Positions 33,745 to 43,417 of a DNA stretch of 64,000 nucleotides are shown here, one piece after another (within the stretch, counting starts at the first letter, position 1; the number at the start of each line of letters is the position of its first letter). Origin of the DNA: Corynebacterium bovis DSM 20582 = CIP 54.80 (GTDB taxonomy: Bacteria > Actinomycetota > Actinomycetes > Mycobacteriales > Mycobacteriaceae); contig NZ_CP047187.1 in NCBI RefSeq assembly GCF_030408615.1, forward strand, positions 1,054,001 through 1,118,000. Reading direction: 5' to 3'. Below the pieces are notes generated by a model. That model saw only the letters and a list, made by a program, of their open reading frames with translations. It ran no database searches and was not told where the DNA came from. A program made the position numbers and the translations under genes.

Positions 33745-34743
33745 ATGGTGACGGTCGCGGTCATGGGGGCGGGGTCCTGGGGGACCACCGTGGCGAAGGT
33801 CTTCGGCGACGCCGGCAACCGGGTGACGTTGTGGGCACGACGCCCCGAGGTCGTCGAGGGCATCCGCCGCACCCGGCGGAACGAGGGCTACCTCCCCGAC
33901 ACCGTGCTGCCCCCGTCGGTCGAGGTCACCGACGACGCGGAGGCGGCCATGGGGGATGCGTCGATCGTCGTCCTCGGCGTGCCCTCGCAGTCGCTCCGCG
34001 ACAACCTCGCCCGGTGGCGGGACCACATCCCGGCCACCGCGTCGCTCGTCAGCCTCGCCAAGGGCATCGAACACTCGACCCGGATGCGGATGAGCGAGGT
34101 CATCTCCGACGTCACCGGCGCCGCGGCGGACCGGGTGGCCGTCCTGTCCGGGCCGAACCTCGCCCGGGAGGTCGCGGCGGGCCAGCCCACGGCGACGGTC
34201 GTCGCGTGCACCGACCGGGACCGGGCCCAGCACATCCAGGCGGCCCTCGCCGCCCCGTACCTGCGGCCCTACACGAACACCGACGTCGTCGGCTGCGAGA
34301 TCGGCGGGACCTGCAAGAACGTCATCGCGTTGGCGGCCGGCGTCATCGCCGGGCAGGGGCTCGGCACGAACACGCTGGCGACACTCATCACCCGCGGACT
34401 CGCCGAGACCACGCGCCTGGGCGTCGAGCTCGGGGCGGAACCCCGGACCTTCTCCGGGCTCGCGGGGCTGGGCGACCTCGTCGCCACGTGCAACTCGCCG
34501 TTGTCGCGGAACCGGACGTTCGGGGAGCGGCTCGGCCGCGGGGAGAGTCTCGACGAGGCCCGGGCCGCCACGCGGGGCCAGGTCGCCGAGGGGGTGGTCT
34601 CCTGCCTGTCGGTGCGGGACATCGCCGCGTTCCGCGGGGTGGACATGCCGATCACCCGCGCGGTCGTCGGCGTGTGCCACGACGGCACCCCCGTCGACGA
34701 GACCGTGCGGACACTGATGGGGCGCAGGCGGAAGGCCGAGTGA
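33745..34743 (+). CDS. gpsA: Glycerol-3-phosphate dehydrogenase (NAD(P)+)
   Basis: Makes sn-glycerol-3-phosphate from dihydroxyacetone phosphate for phospholipid synthesis. It has 332 residues with the Rossmann motif [10 protein letters not shown] (about 5-14), [10 protein letters not shown] and the catalytic lysine region [13 protein letters not shown]. Start ATG with AAAGGAG 7 bases upstream. ddl follows after 88 bases, as in mycobacteria. Confidence 0.97.
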   Translation: MVTVAVMGAGSWGTTVAKVFGDAGNRVTLWARRPEVVEGIRRTRRNEGYLPDTVLPPSVEVTDDAEAAMGDASIVVLGVPSQSLRDNLARWRDHIPATASLVSLAKGIEHSTRMRMSEVISDVTGAAADRVAVLSGPNLAREVAAGQPTATVVACTDRDRAQHIQAALAAPYLRPYTNTDVVGCEIGGTCKNVIALAAGVIAGQGLGTNTLATLITRGLAETTRLGVELGAEPRTFSGLAGLGDLVATCNSPLSRNRTFGERLGRGESLDEARAATRGQVAEGVVSCLSVRDIAAFRGVDMPITRAVVGVCHDGTPVDETVRTLMGRRRKAE

Positions 34744-34817
34744 CGCCGGCCCGTCCCGGCCCGCACGGGGGTGCCGGCACACGCAGGGGGGCGCCGGGGG
34801 TGGCCGGGACACAGGGC

Positions 34818-34823
34818 TAGACT
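34818..34823 (+). promoter_or_regulatory. -10 box TAGACT of ddl
   Basis: It ends 8 bases before the GTG start at 34832, with no ribosome-binding site between. It is consistent with a leaderless mRNA separate from gpsA. Confidence 0.5.
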
Positions 34824-34831
34824 GTGGTGCC

Positions 34832-35986
34832 GTGATGACGAATGAGAGCACCGAGCCCACAGGTGACCACCCCGACGCCGCCCGCCCGGACGGCCCCGGC
34901 ACCACCGGCACCGAGCACAACGCCACCACCGACGGACGGATCACCGTCGCCGTCGTCTACGGGGGTCGCAGCCCCGAGCACAGCGTGTCGTGCATCTCCG
35001 CGGCCGCCGTCATGTCCACCCTCGACCCCGCCAGGTACGAGATCGTGCCCGTCGGCATCACCCGTGACGGCGTGTGGGTGACCGGGACGACCGACACGGA
35101 CGCGCTGTCCGCGCACGGCCGCGACCTGCCCGAGGTCGCGCCCGGGGAGCCCCTCCACCTCCTGCCGGGCCGGGGAGGGGAGCTCCGCACGACCGACGGC
35201 GGGCTCCACGCCCGCGTCGACGTCGTCTTCCCCGTGCTCCACGGGGTCAACGGCGAGGACGGCACCGTCCAGGGCCTGCTCGACCTCGCTGGGGTGCCCT
35301 ACGTCGGCAACGGCGTCCTCGCCTCGGCGAACTGCATGGACAAGCAGTACACCAAGGTCATCGCGCGGGCCGCGGGCATCCCCGTCGGCCGGGAGACGAT
35401 CCTCCGCGAGCGCCGCGACCTCACCGCGGAGGAGCGGGAGAGCCTCGGCCTGCCCGTGTTCGTCAAGCCCGCGCGCGGGGGGTCGTCCATCGGGATCTCC
35501 AAGGTCGACAGCTGGGACGACCTGCCCGACGCGCTCGACCTCGCGTTCCGGCACGACACCAAGGTCGTCGTCGAGGCGATGCTCCACGGCCGGGAGGTCG
35601 AGTGCGGCGTCCTCCAGCACGCCGACGGCACCGTCCGCGCCTCCGTCCCCGCGCTCCTCGAGGGCACCGGCGACGGCCCCGAGGGCTTCTACGGCTTCGA
35701 GACCAAGTACCTCGACGACATCATCACCGCGCAGATCCCCGCCCCGCTCACCGAGGAGCAGACCGAGGAGGTCCGGCGGCTCGCCGTGGAGACGTTCCGC
35801 GCGCTGAACTGCGAGGGCCTCGCCCGCGTCGACTTCTTCGTCACGGAGGACGGCCCCGTGCTCAACGAGCCGAACACGCTGCCCGGCTTCACGCCCATCA
35901 GCATGTTCCCGAGGATGTTCATCGAGTCCGGCGTCGCGTACCCCGACCTGCTCGACATCCTCGTCGCCCGCGCGCTCGCCCGCTGA
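34832..35986 (+). CDS. ddl: D-alanine-D-alanine ligase
   Basis: ATP-grasp enzyme joining two D-alanines for peptidoglycan, 384 residues. VVYGGRSPEHSVSCISA, the loop GLPVFVKPARGGSSIGISK and the metal site NEPNTLPGFTPISMFP are intact. A Thr/Pro/Asp-rich arm of about 35 residues precedes the fold. The GTG at 34832 is chosen from the -10 spacing; the ATG that follows it directly would give one residue less. Confidence 0.96.
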   Translation: MMTNESTEPTGDHPDAARPDGPGTTGTEHNATTDGRITVAVVYGGRSPEHSVSCISAAAVMSTLDPARYEIVPVGITRDGVWVTGTTDTDALSAHGRDLPEVAPGEPLHLLPGRGGELRTTDGGLHARVDVVFPVLHGVNGEDGTVQGLLDLAGVPYVGNGVLASANCMDKQYTKVIARAAGIPVGRETILRERRDLTAEERESLGLPVFVKPARGGSSIGISKVDSWDDLPDALDLAFRHDTKVVVEAMLHGREVECGVLQHADGTVRASVPALLEGTGDGPEGFYGFETKYLDDIITAQIPAPLTEEQTEEVRRLAVETFRALNCEGLARVDFFVTEDGPVLNEPNTLPGFTPISMFPRMFIESGVAYPDLLDILVARALAR

Positions 35987-36085
35987 GTCAGCGCGCCGGT
36001 CCCGCTGAGCCCGCGCGCGTTCACCGGCTGAGCCGTCGCGCCGGGACCGCGCCGGGGCTGCTGTGCTCCGGCGCCGGCCCGCCCG

Positions 36086-37054
36086 TCAGTTCCTCGTGCG
36101 GTGCAACGCGCCGGCGACGGCCCGGCTGATCTGCGTGATCGCGTCGTTCCCCGCATCAGCAGGCATCGACAGGGCGACCAGCGGCGAGTACCCCACCGCG
36201 AAGTACCTGGCCTCCGTCGACCCCTGGTCGAGGGAGGACTCGGCGAACCACGGGACGTCGTCGACCTGCTGCAGCTGCACACCGGGGTGGTACGACGACG
36301 GGGCGGCGACACCGCACCGGACGACCACCGGCTCCAGCCCCGGCGCGGTGTAGGCGACCGTCCCGGCGGGCAGCCCGGGCCGGTCCGTCACCCGGGAGGC
36401 GTCCCCGATCCGCCCCGGCAGCGCCGCGGTGAACGCGTCACACGCCGCGGCGTCGGCACCCGGCGCGGCGCGCAGGTCCGTCAGCGGCGCCGGACGCGGC
36501 TCCGGCGCGGACGTCGTGTCCCCGTGCGAGGAGATGAGCCCGCCGAGGTCGTCGAGATCCGCGCCGTCGAGATCCCCCGACGCCGTGACCGCGACGACCG
36601 GCGACTGGCCGACCGCGTACCACGTCGACAGGTCCGAGCCCTTCGTCGTGTCCCGGACCCGCAGCCACGTCGTGCCGCCGCGCTCCTCCGTGTCGCTGAG
36701 GGCCGTGTACTGCGACGGCGTGGACACGCCGCAGCGCACCGTGAGCTCATCCCGGTCATGGTTGCGGTACGCGCCCGTGCCCTGGGGGGCCGGGGCGGCG
36801 ACGTCGACCTTCCGGTAGTCACCCACCTTCCCGGGCAGGTCGCCGACGATGCTGTCGCACTGCGGCGACGACGAACCGGGGGCGTCGACCGTCCCCATCG
36901 CGACGGGGGCGTAGATGTGCCGGTCGACGAGGACCTTCGCCCCGATGAGGACCGCGGCGACGAACACGACCGCCAGTCCGAGGGTCACCCAGGCGACGGT
37001 GAGACCGCCGCGGGCGCTGTTATTGTTGGGGCGAGCTTCTGTGGTGCGAGCCAT
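36086..37054 (-). CDS. Membrane protein with two DUF3515 domains
   Basis: A 322-residue actinobacterial protein of unknown function. One N-terminal membrane segment (about 20-45) anchors a large extracytoplasmic part. It consists of two homologous modules. Each begins with a cysteine and a glycine-rich turn (CDSIVGDLPGKVGDYRKV and CDAFTAALPGRIGDASRV). Each then has VRCGV followed by P-S-x-Y (VRCGVSTPSQY and VRCGVAAPSSY) and a YAVG/YFAVGYSP strand. Single DUF3515 domains are usual at this locus between ddl and thiL, so this is an internal duplication. The paired cysteines in each module could form a disulfide. TAGGAT lies 8 bases before the ATG (leaderless). Confidence 0.88.
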   Translation of the reverse strand: MARTTEARPNNNSARGGLTVAWVTLGLAVVFVAAVLIGAKVLVDRHIYAPVAMGTVDAPGSSSPQCDSIVGDLPGKVGDYRKVDVAAPAPQGTGAYRNHDRDELTVRCGVSTPSQYTALSDTEERGGTTWLRVRDTTKGSDLSTWYAVGQSPVVAVTASGDLDGADLDDLGGLISSHGDTTSAPEPRPAPLTDLRAAPGADAAACDAFTAALPGRIGDASRVTDRPGLPAGTVAYTAPGLEPVVVRCGVAAPSSYHPGVQLQQVDDVPWFAESSLDQGSTEARYFAVGYSPLVALSMPADAGNDAITQISRAVAGALHRTRN

Positions 37055-37062
37055 GACCACCC

Positions 37063-37068
37063 ATCCTA
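37063..37068 (-). promoter_or_regulatory. -10 box TAGGAT of the DUF3515 gene
   Basis: A minus-strand TAGGAT ends 8 bases before the ATG at 37054. The divergent thiL promoter must overlap; a plus-strand TATTGT at 37021-37026 inside the DUF3515 start is one candidate. Confidence 0.5.
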
Positions 37069-37102
37069 ACGCCCGCCGCCCCCACCCTGGAAAGGACACC
37101 GC

Positions 37103-38107
37103 ATGGCCGTTCCCCCGCAGGCCCGAACCGTCTCCGACGTCGGCGAGGCCGGCACCATCGCCGCGATCAGGGCCGCGGCGCCGAGCGCGCTCAACGGTGA
37201 CGACGCCGCCGTGCTCGCCGCGGCCGCGCCGAACGCGCGCCAGGTGTGCACGACGGACATCCTCGTCGAGGGCCAGCACTTCTCCCTCGACTGGTCGACG
37301 CCCGGGGAGGTCGGCACGAAGGCGGTCACCCAGAACTTCGCCGACATCCAGGCGATGGGCGCGCGTCCGACGGCCGTGCTCATGTCCCTCGCGGTGCCCG
37401 GGGAGACGCCCGTCGACGTCGTCCGCGGCATCGCCCGCGGCATCGGCACGGCGGCGTCCCCGTGGGCGGCGGAACTCGTCGGCGGGGACGTCGTCCGGTC
37501 GACGCAGCTCATCATCTCCCTCACCGCGCTCGGCGTGCTCGCCGGGCCGGACCCCGCGCTCACCATCGACGGGGCGGCACCGGGGCACACCGTCATCGCT
37601 TCCGGGCCGCTCGGGCACTCCGCCGCCGGGCTGGCGCTCCTGCGGCACTTCGGCCGGCGGGACCGGGTGCCGGACGACGAGATCCTCCAGCGGCTCGTGC
37701 AGTGGCACTGCGCCCCGACGCTCACCGTCGGCCGGGGCTCCGTCGCCCGGGCGACGGGGGCCAGCTCCATGACCGACAACTCGGACGGGCTCATCCGGGA
37801 CGTCACGACGCTCGCCGAACGCTCCGGGGTCATCATCGACCTCGACAGCGCCGCCATCGAACCCGACGCCGACCTGCGGCACGCCGCCGAGGTTCTCGAA
37901 CTCGACCCGTGGACGTGGGTGCTCGGCGGCGGGGAGGACCACACCCTCATCGGCACGACGGCCTTCCAGCCCTCGGCCGGGTACCGGACGATCGGCCGCG
38001 CGCTGCGCGTCCCGGACACCGACCCGAACGTCGACGACGGCGTCGAGCAGCACGTGCTCGTCGACGGCGCGGTGCCGGCCGTGACGACGGGGTGGTCGTC
38101 GCTGTGA
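37103..38107 (+). CDS. thiL: Thiamine-monophosphate kinase
   Basis: Phosphorylates thiamine monophosphate to the active diphosphate cofactor. It has 334 residues, with the AIR-synthase-like fold and metal/ATP motifs [29 protein letters not shown] and [11 protein letters not shown]. Start ATG with AAAGGA 6 bases upstream. The stop overlaps the GTG of ung by 4 bases. Confidence 0.96.
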   Translation: MAVPPQARTVSDVGEAGTIAAIRAAAPSALNGDDAAVLAAAAPNARQVCTTDILVEGQHFSLDWSTPGEVGTKAVTQNFADIQAMGARPTAVLMSLAVPGETPVDVVRGIARGIGTAASPWAAELVGGDVVRSTQLIISLTALGVLAGPDPALTIDGAAPGHTVIASGPLGHSAAGLALLRHFGRRDRVPDDEILQRLVQWHCAPTLTVGRGSVARATGASSMTDNSDGLIRDVTTLAERSGVIIDLDSAAIEPDADLRHAAEVLELDPWTWVLGGGEDHTLIGTTAFQPSAGYRTIGRALRVPDTDPNVDDGVEQHVLVDGAVPAVTTGWSSL

Positions 38108-38973
38108 CGGGGCAGGACGCAGTGGGCGGTGGCGTGGGCCGTGGAGTGGGCGGCGGCGTGGGCGAGGCAGCGAACGGTGCCGCCGAGGGTGCAGCGAACG
38201 GTGCGGCCGAGGGGGCAGCGAACGGTGCGACGGGGGACACCACGGGCCGTGACGGAGCGGGTGCCGCGGCGAAGCTGGCCGGGACCATCCTCGCGACGAT
38301 CCACCCGTCGTGGCGCGCGGAACTCGACGGCGTGCCGGTCGAGGAGGCGGCCGAGGCGACCGCGCGTCGCATCCTCGGCGGCGAACACGTCCTCCCCGCG
38401 CCGGAGAACATCTTCCGGGCCCTGTCCATCCCGGCGCCGGCGACGCGGGTGCTCATCGTCGGACAGGACCCGTACCCGACCCCGGGCCACGCCGTCGGGC
38501 TGAGTTTCTCCGCGACGCCGGACACCCGGCCGATCCCGAAGTCCCTCGTGAACATCCACCGGGAGTACGCCGACGACCTCGGGCTGCCACGCCCCGACAC
38601 CGCCGACCTCACACCGTGGCACCGGCAGGGGGTCATGCTGCTCAACCGGGTGCTCACCGTCACCGCCGGGGCGCCGAACAGTCACCGGGGCACCGGGTGG
38701 GAGGCCGTCACCGAGGCGGTCGTCCGCCACCTCGCGGAGCGGCCGATGGCCGCGATCCTCTGGGGACGGCCCGCGCAGACCCTCGCCCCGCTCATCGGCC
38801 CGGACCGGTGCGTGATGTCGCCCCACCCGTCGCCGCTCGCCGCCCACCGTGGCTTCTTCGGGTCGCGGCCGTTCAGCCGCGCGAACGAGATTCTCCGCGG
38901 GCAGGGTGTCGACCCGGTCGACTGGGCACTCACGCCCGGGGTCGACGGCACCTCTCCGCGGCAGCAACGGTGA
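38104..38973 (+). CDS. ung: Uracil-DNA glycosylase
   Basis: Family 1 UDG removing uracil from DNA, 289 residues from the GTG at 38104 that overlaps the thiL stop (GTGA). The catalytic water-activating motif [14 protein letters not shown], the MLLNRVLTV segment and the leucine loop [14 protein letters not shown] are intact. The first 45-50 residues are Gly/Ala/Asn/Glu repeats (AANGAAEG units from 24-bp DNA repeats, 38167-38214) and are not part of the usual enzyme. An internal start would remove them, but no good ribosome-binding site was seen. Confidence 0.94.
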   Translation: MTGQDAVGGGVGRGVGGGVGEAANGAAEGAANGAAEGAANGATGDTTGRDGAGAAAKLAGTILATIHPSWRAELDGVPVEEAAEATARRILGGEHVLPAPENIFRALSIPAPATRVLIVGQDPYPTPGHAVGLSFSATPDTRPIPKSLVNIHREYADDLGLPRPDTADLTPWHRQGVMLLNRVLTVTAGAPNSHRGTGWEAVTEAVVRHLAERPMAAILWGRPAQTLAPLIGPDRCVMSPHPSPLAAHRGFFGSRPFSRANEILRGQGVDPVDWALTPGVDGTSPRQQR

Positions 38974-38987
38974 CGCGGTGGGATCGC

Positions 38988-38993
38988 TAAGGT
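38988..38993 (+). promoter_or_regulatory. -10 box TAAGGT of the fakA-like gene
   Basis: It ends 7 bases before the ATG at 39001. AAGG within it could alternatively serve as a ribosome-binding site for a longer mRNA from ung. Confidence 0.4.
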
Positions 38994-39000
38994 GACAGGC

Positions 39001-40842
39001 ATGGAATCAGAGCGTCCGACCGGTGGGTACGACGATGCGGCGGACCCCCGTGCGGGCGCGGGTGCTGTGAGCGGTGCGGGGGCGGGCGCCGGCGATGTCG
39101 TCGTCCGGTGGGCCCGGCGGGCGGCACGGGACCTCGAGCACCGGAAGGACGAGATCAACCGGCTGAACGTGTTCCCCATCCCCGACTCTGACACCGGGGC
39201 GAACCTCTCCGCGACGATGGCTGCGGCGGTCGACGCGCTCGCCGGGACTGGTGCGGGTACCGGGGAGGGTGGTGGCGCCGGGGCTCGTGCCGGGGCCGAC
39301 GCCGATGCCGGTCCGGGCTCTGGGGCGGGTGTTCGTGCCGGGTCCGGGGCGGGCACCGGGGAAGGCGCCGGAGCCGGGGAGACCGTTGATGCCGGGGGCG
39401 GTACGGGCACCGGGGGCGGTACGGGGCAGGGCCCTGATGTCGCGGTGGTGACCGCGGCGCTCGCCGGCGGGGCGGTCCGCGGTGCACGAGGAAACTCCGG
39501 GACCGTGCTCGGCCAGGTGCTGCGCGCACTCGCGGACGTGGCGTCGACGGGCGAACTCGGCGCCGGGTCGCTGGCGCGGATCATGACCACAGCGGTGCGC
39601 TACGTCACCGAGGCGCTGTCCACGCCGGTCGAGGGCACGGCCCTGACGGTCCTGCGGGCGGCGGCCGACGCCGCCACCGACGCCCGCGGTCCCGCTGTCG
39701 ACGTCGCCCGTGCCGCGGCCGACGCGGCCCGCGCCGCACTCGCGCGGACACCCGACCTCCTGCCCGTCCTGCGGGAGGCGGGGGTGGTCGACGCCGGCGG
39801 CCGGGGATTCGTCGTGCTGCTCGACGCGCTCGTCGAGACCCTCGGCGGTGACGGTGACGGTCGTGGCGGTGCCGGTGGTGAGGGCGGTGACCGGGGTGCC
39901 GGTGCCGGCGGTGCCGGCCTCGGAGGTGCCGGCGGGGCGGCGTCGGACGGGGACACACCCGGTGGAGCTGCCGGTGCCGGATCAGCGGGCGCTCCCGTCG
40001 GCGGCCCGACCCGTGACGACGCCCACGCGGACGCCCACGCCCACGCCGACGCTCCCGCCGGCGCCGAGCTCGAGGTGATGTTCCACTTCCGCGGGGAGAC
40101 CGCCGCCGCCCTCGACGACCTCCGCCGGATGATGGACGGGCGCGGACACAGCGTCGTCCTCGGACGGGACACCGCGACCTCCGCGACCGTGCACGTCCAC
40201 ACCGGCGACGCCGGCCCCCTCATCGAGGACGCGTTCGCCCTCGGCACCGTCAGTGACCTGCGGATCGAGGCCCTGCCGTCCACGTCACCGACCTCCCGGC
40301 GCCACCCCGGCCCCGGTGCCGGACTGCTCGCCCTCGTGCCGGCGGGCCCGCTGCGCGACGTCTTCGCCGAGGCCGGGGCCGAGACCGACGCGGACGCCGA
40401 ACTCGGGGAGCGGTGCGTCGTCCTCACCAACGGCCGGGACGCGACACCGGTGATCGACCACCTCGAAGCGGACCGTCGGCAGTTCTCCGTCATCGACACC
40501 GAGTGCTACGTCGGCGGACTCGCCGCACTCGCCGTCCACGACGCCACCAACGACTGGCAGGACGACGTCGAGGACATGGCCGACGCCGTCGCCAGCCAGC
40601 GGTGGACCAGCATCTCCTGCGACGGTGACGGGGCCGGGGTCGACGCCGGCACGCTCGTTCGGCGGATCCGGGACCTCCTGGAATCCGGCGGCGAGCTGGT
40701 CACCCTCCTGTACACGTCCGCGGTCCCCGCCGAGACCCTCGCCGACGTGCACCGCGCCCTGGCCGAGGACGCGCCGGGGGTGGAGATCCACGCGTACCGG
40801 GCCGACGGGATGGAGTGCGCCGTGCAGATCGGCGTGGAGTGA
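39001..40842 (+). CDS. FakA-like DAK2 (DhaL) domain kinase
   Basis: Cytoplasmic kinase of 613 residues related to FakA/YloV, which phosphorylates fatty acids bound to FakB. The N-terminal DhaL domain has the Mg-ADP motif PDSDTGAN (about 62-69) and GARGNSG. The C-terminal half (about 400-613) is the FakA-type DegV-like phosphatase domain. The DhaL domain is split by a Gly/Ala/Thr-rich insertion of about 65 residues (after VDALAG). A second such insertion of about 75 residues joins the domains. It lies between ung and recG as in mycobacteria, where rpmB also occurs but is absent here. Confidence 0.87.
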   Translation: MESERPTGGYDDAADPRAGAGAVSGAGAGAGDVVVRWARRAARDLEHRKDEINRLNVFPIPDSDTGANLSATMAAAVDALAGTGAGTGEGGGAGARAGADADAGPGSGAGVRAGSGAGTGEGAGAGETVDAGGGTGTGGGTGQGPDVAVVTAALAGGAVRGARGNSGTVLGQVLRALADVASTGELGAGSLARIMTTAVRYVTEALSTPVEGTALTVLRAAADAATDARGPAVDVARAAADAARAALARTPDLLPVLREAGVVDAGGRGFVVLLDALVETLGGDGDGRGGAGGEGGDRGAGAGGAGLGGAGGAASDGDTPGGAAGAGSAGAPVGGPTRDDAHADAHAHADAPAGAELEVMFHFRGETAAALDDLRRMMDGRGHSVVLGRDTATSATVHVHTGDAGPLIEDAFALGTVSDLRIEALPSTSPTSRRHPGPGAGLLALVPAGPLRDVFAEAGAETDADAELGERCVVLTNGRDATPVIDHLEADRRQFSVIDTECYVGGLAALAVHDATNDWQDDVEDMADAVASQRWTSISCDGDGAGVDAGTLVRRIRDLLESGGELVTLLYTSAVPAETLADVHRALAEDAPGVEIHAYRADGMECAVQIGVE

Positions 40843-40962
40843 CCGTGAGCGGCAGGGTGGCGAGCGGTGGGACGGTGAGCGGCAGGGCGGCGGGCGCGGT
40901 GCCGGCGGACGGCAGGGCAGTGAGAGACAGCGTGAACGTGAGAGACAGGACGCGACGACAGG

Positions 40963-43200
40963 ATGTCAATGCTTGGATGGGATGACCCACGGCCCCTATC
41001 GCTGGTGACCACGCCCGACCGCGCACGGTCACTCGCCGGACGCCCCGGGCTGAAGACCATGGGCGACGCGCTGCTCAACTTCCCCCGGCGCTACGTCCAC
41101 GCCGGATCCGCCGGCGCGATGGAGACGATGGTCGTCGGCGACCGCTACACCTGCATCGGGGACGTCCTCGCCGTCAGGGAACGGGACAACACGAGCATGC
41201 GCGGGCCCCGCACCCTCTTCACGTTCACGATCACCGACGGGTCCGTGCGCATCGAGGCGACGCTCTTCGGCAACCCCCGGATGCACCGCGCCGTCATCAC
41301 CCCGGGCGCGCGGCTCATGGTCTCCGGGACACTCGGGGTGTTCCGCGACCGGTGGCAGCTGAAGAACCCGAGCTACCTCACCGTCGACCCCGGTACCGGT
41401 GAATTCGGGGCGTTCGGGCCGCTGAAGACGCTCGTCGACATCGCCGGGAGCCGGGAGGAGGCCGCGCGGATCCTCGGCACCCCCTGGCTGCCGACCTACC
41501 CCCGCCGGACAGGGACGACGTCCGTGGAGGTGCTCGGCGTCATGGACGGCGTGCTCGCCCAGATGGGCCGGCCCTCCGACATGCTGCCGGCCCACCGGGA
41601 CGCGCCCGCCTGGCCGGAGGTCGGGGGCACGCCGCTCATCGGCTTCGCCGACGCCCTCCACGACATCCACCGGCCACCCGAGGCCGGGCCCGCCGCCGCG
41701 ACGACCCGGCTGAAGTTCAACGAGGCACTCGGCCTCCAGCTCGTCATGGCGCTCCGCCGTGCCGACGCGGAGTCCCGGACCGCCCGGCGGATCCCCGCGC
41801 CGGGGACGGCGGCGGAGAACGCGCCGGGGGAGTCGGCCGACGGTGCCCGCCCCGGCGGCAGGCCCGACGACGCCCGGCACCACGACACGGTCCGGGCGGC
41901 CCTCCCGTTCACGCTCAGCCCCGGGCAGGTCGACGTGCTCGAACGCATCGAGTCGGCGATGGACTCCGACCAGCCGATGAGCATGCTGCTCCAGGGTGAC
42001 GTCGGGTCAGGTAAGACGGTCGTGGCCCTGCTCGCCATGCTCCGCGCCGTCGACGCCGGCTTCCAGTGCGCCTTCCTCGCCCCGACCGAGGTGCTCGCCG
42101 CCCAGCACGCCAGGACCCTCACCCGCTTCCTCGACGACGCCGGCGAGACAGGCGTCGGGGTGACCCTCCTCACCGGTTCCCAGTCGACGGCGGCCCGGAA
42201 GGCAGCGCTGCTCGACATCGTGTCGGGACAGACGTCGATCGTCGTCGGCACCCACGCGATCATCCAGGACGCCGTCGAGTTCTACGACCTGGGGCTCGTC
42301 GTCGTCGACGAACAACACCGCTTCGGCGTCCGTCAGCGCGACCGGCTGCGCGAGTCCGCGCCCGTCGACCGCACCCCGCACGTGCTCGTCATGACCGCGA
42401 CACCGATCCCGCGCACCGTGGCGATGACCATGTTCGGTGACCTGACATCCTGCACCCTCGAAGGGCGCCCGCACGGCACCGGCAGGACGTCCACGTCCGT
42501 GGTCCCCGCCTGGAAGCCCACGTGGGTCGCGCGGGCGTTCGAACGGATCAGGGAGGAGGTCGGCGCAGGCCACCGCGCCTTCGTCGTCGCCCCGAGGATC
42601 GAGGCGGAGGGCGGGGTCGAGGACGTCGCGGCGACCCTCTCCGCCGGCCCCCTGCGCGGGCTGCGGACGGCGGTGCTGCACGGTCGGATGCGGCCCGAGG
42701 AGAAGGACGAGGCGATGGCCGCGATGGTCTCCGGTGACATCGACGTGCTCGTGGCGACGACGGTCGTCGAGGTCGGGGTCGACATCCCGGAGGCCACGGT
42801 CATGCTCGTCCTCGACGCCGAGAACTTCGGGGTCAGCCAGCTCCACCAGCTCCGGGGACGCGTGGGTCGGGGCAGTGCCGACGCCGTGTGCCTCCTCCAC
42901 ACCGAACAACCGGAGGATTCCCCGGCGTTCCGACGCCTCCTCGCCGTGGCCGGCACCACCGACGGCTTCGAACTGGCGGAACTCGACCTCCAGGCGCGCA
43001 CGGAGGGTGACGTCCTCGGCGAGGAACAGTCCGGTGCCGCCGCTCGGCGCGTCCGGCTGCTCGACCTCACCACCGACGAGGACATCATCCGCGAAGCGCG
43101 GCGCTACGCCAACGACCTCGTCGCCTACGACGAACCCCTCGCGCGGGCACTGGTGGCCGACATCGAGACGGAGGACCAGGAGTTCATCGAGCGGTCGTGA
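40963..43200 (+). CDS. recG: ATP-dependent DNA helicase RecG
   Basis: Branch-migration helicase that remodels stalled replication forks, 745 residues. It has an N-terminal wedge/OB domain (about 60-160), Walker A GDVGSGKT (about 346-353), the DEQH box (VVDEQHRFG) and the C-terminal helicase motif QLRGRVGRG. A 30-residue Ala/Gly/Pro/Arg-rich insert (about 275-305) precedes the helicase core. ATG 40963 is taken; the ribosome-binding site is poor (AGG adjoins the codon), and the 120-base gap before it holds GTGAGCGGCAGG repeats. Confidence 0.96.
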   Translation: MSMLGWDDPRPLSLVTTPDRARSLAGRPGLKTMGDALLNFPRRYVHAGSAGAMETMVVGDRYTCIGDVLAVRERDNTSMRGPRTLFTFTITDGSVRIEATLFGNPRMHRAVITPGARLMVSGTLGVFRDRWQLKNPSYLTVDPGTGEFGAFGPLKTLVDIAGSREEAARILGTPWLPTYPRRTGTTSVEVLGVMDGVLAQMGRPSDMLPAHRDAPAWPEVGGTPLIGFADALHDIHRPPEAGPAAATTRLKFNEALGLQLVMALRRADAESRTARRIPAPGTAAENAPGESADGARPGGRPDDARHHDTVRAALPFTLSPGQVDVLERIESAMDSDQPMSMLLQGDVGSGKTVVALLAMLRAVDAGFQCAFLAPTEVLAAQHARTLTRFLDDAGETGVGVTLLTGSQSTAARKAALLDIVSGQTSIVVGTHAIIQDAVEFYDLGLVVVDEQHRFGVRQRDRLRESAPVDRTPHVLVMTATPIPRTVAMTMFGDLTSCTLEGRPHGTGRTSTSVVPAWKPTWVARAFERIREEVGAGHRAFVVAPRIEAEGGVEDVAATLSAGPLRGLRTAVLHGRMRPEEKDEAMAAMVSGDIDVLVATTVVEVGVDIPEATVMLVLDAENFGVSQLHQLRGRVGRGSADAVCLLHTEQPEDSPAFRRLLAVAGTTDGFELAELDLQARTEGDVLGEEQSGAAARRVRLLDLTTDEDIIREARRYANDLVAYDEPLARALVADIETEDQEFIERS

Positions 43201-43417
43201 CGGGGTGGTGCGGTCGTGACGGGGTGGTGCGGTCGTGGTGGGTGGTGTGGCTGTGGGGCTGGTGTGGCCGCGGGAGTGGCCGGTGTGACGGCGAGGCGCA
43301 GGGCGTGGGCGGTTCAGTCGCGGTGATCGAAGTCCCGGGTGTCGCACTCCCCGGCGTCGCACTGTCCGGCGTCTCCGGCGACCTGGTGCCTGGTCCTGGT
43401 GCCCGGTGCCCGCCGGT
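43201..43417. repeat. Short direct repeats between recG and the HNH gene
   Basis: GTGACGGGGTGGTGCGGTC is present twice right after recG. Further on, a diverged copy of the 3' end of the HNH gene is seen: GTGTCGCA-N4-CCGGCGTCGCACT occurs near 43339 and again near 43428 within the gene. Confidence 0.6.
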
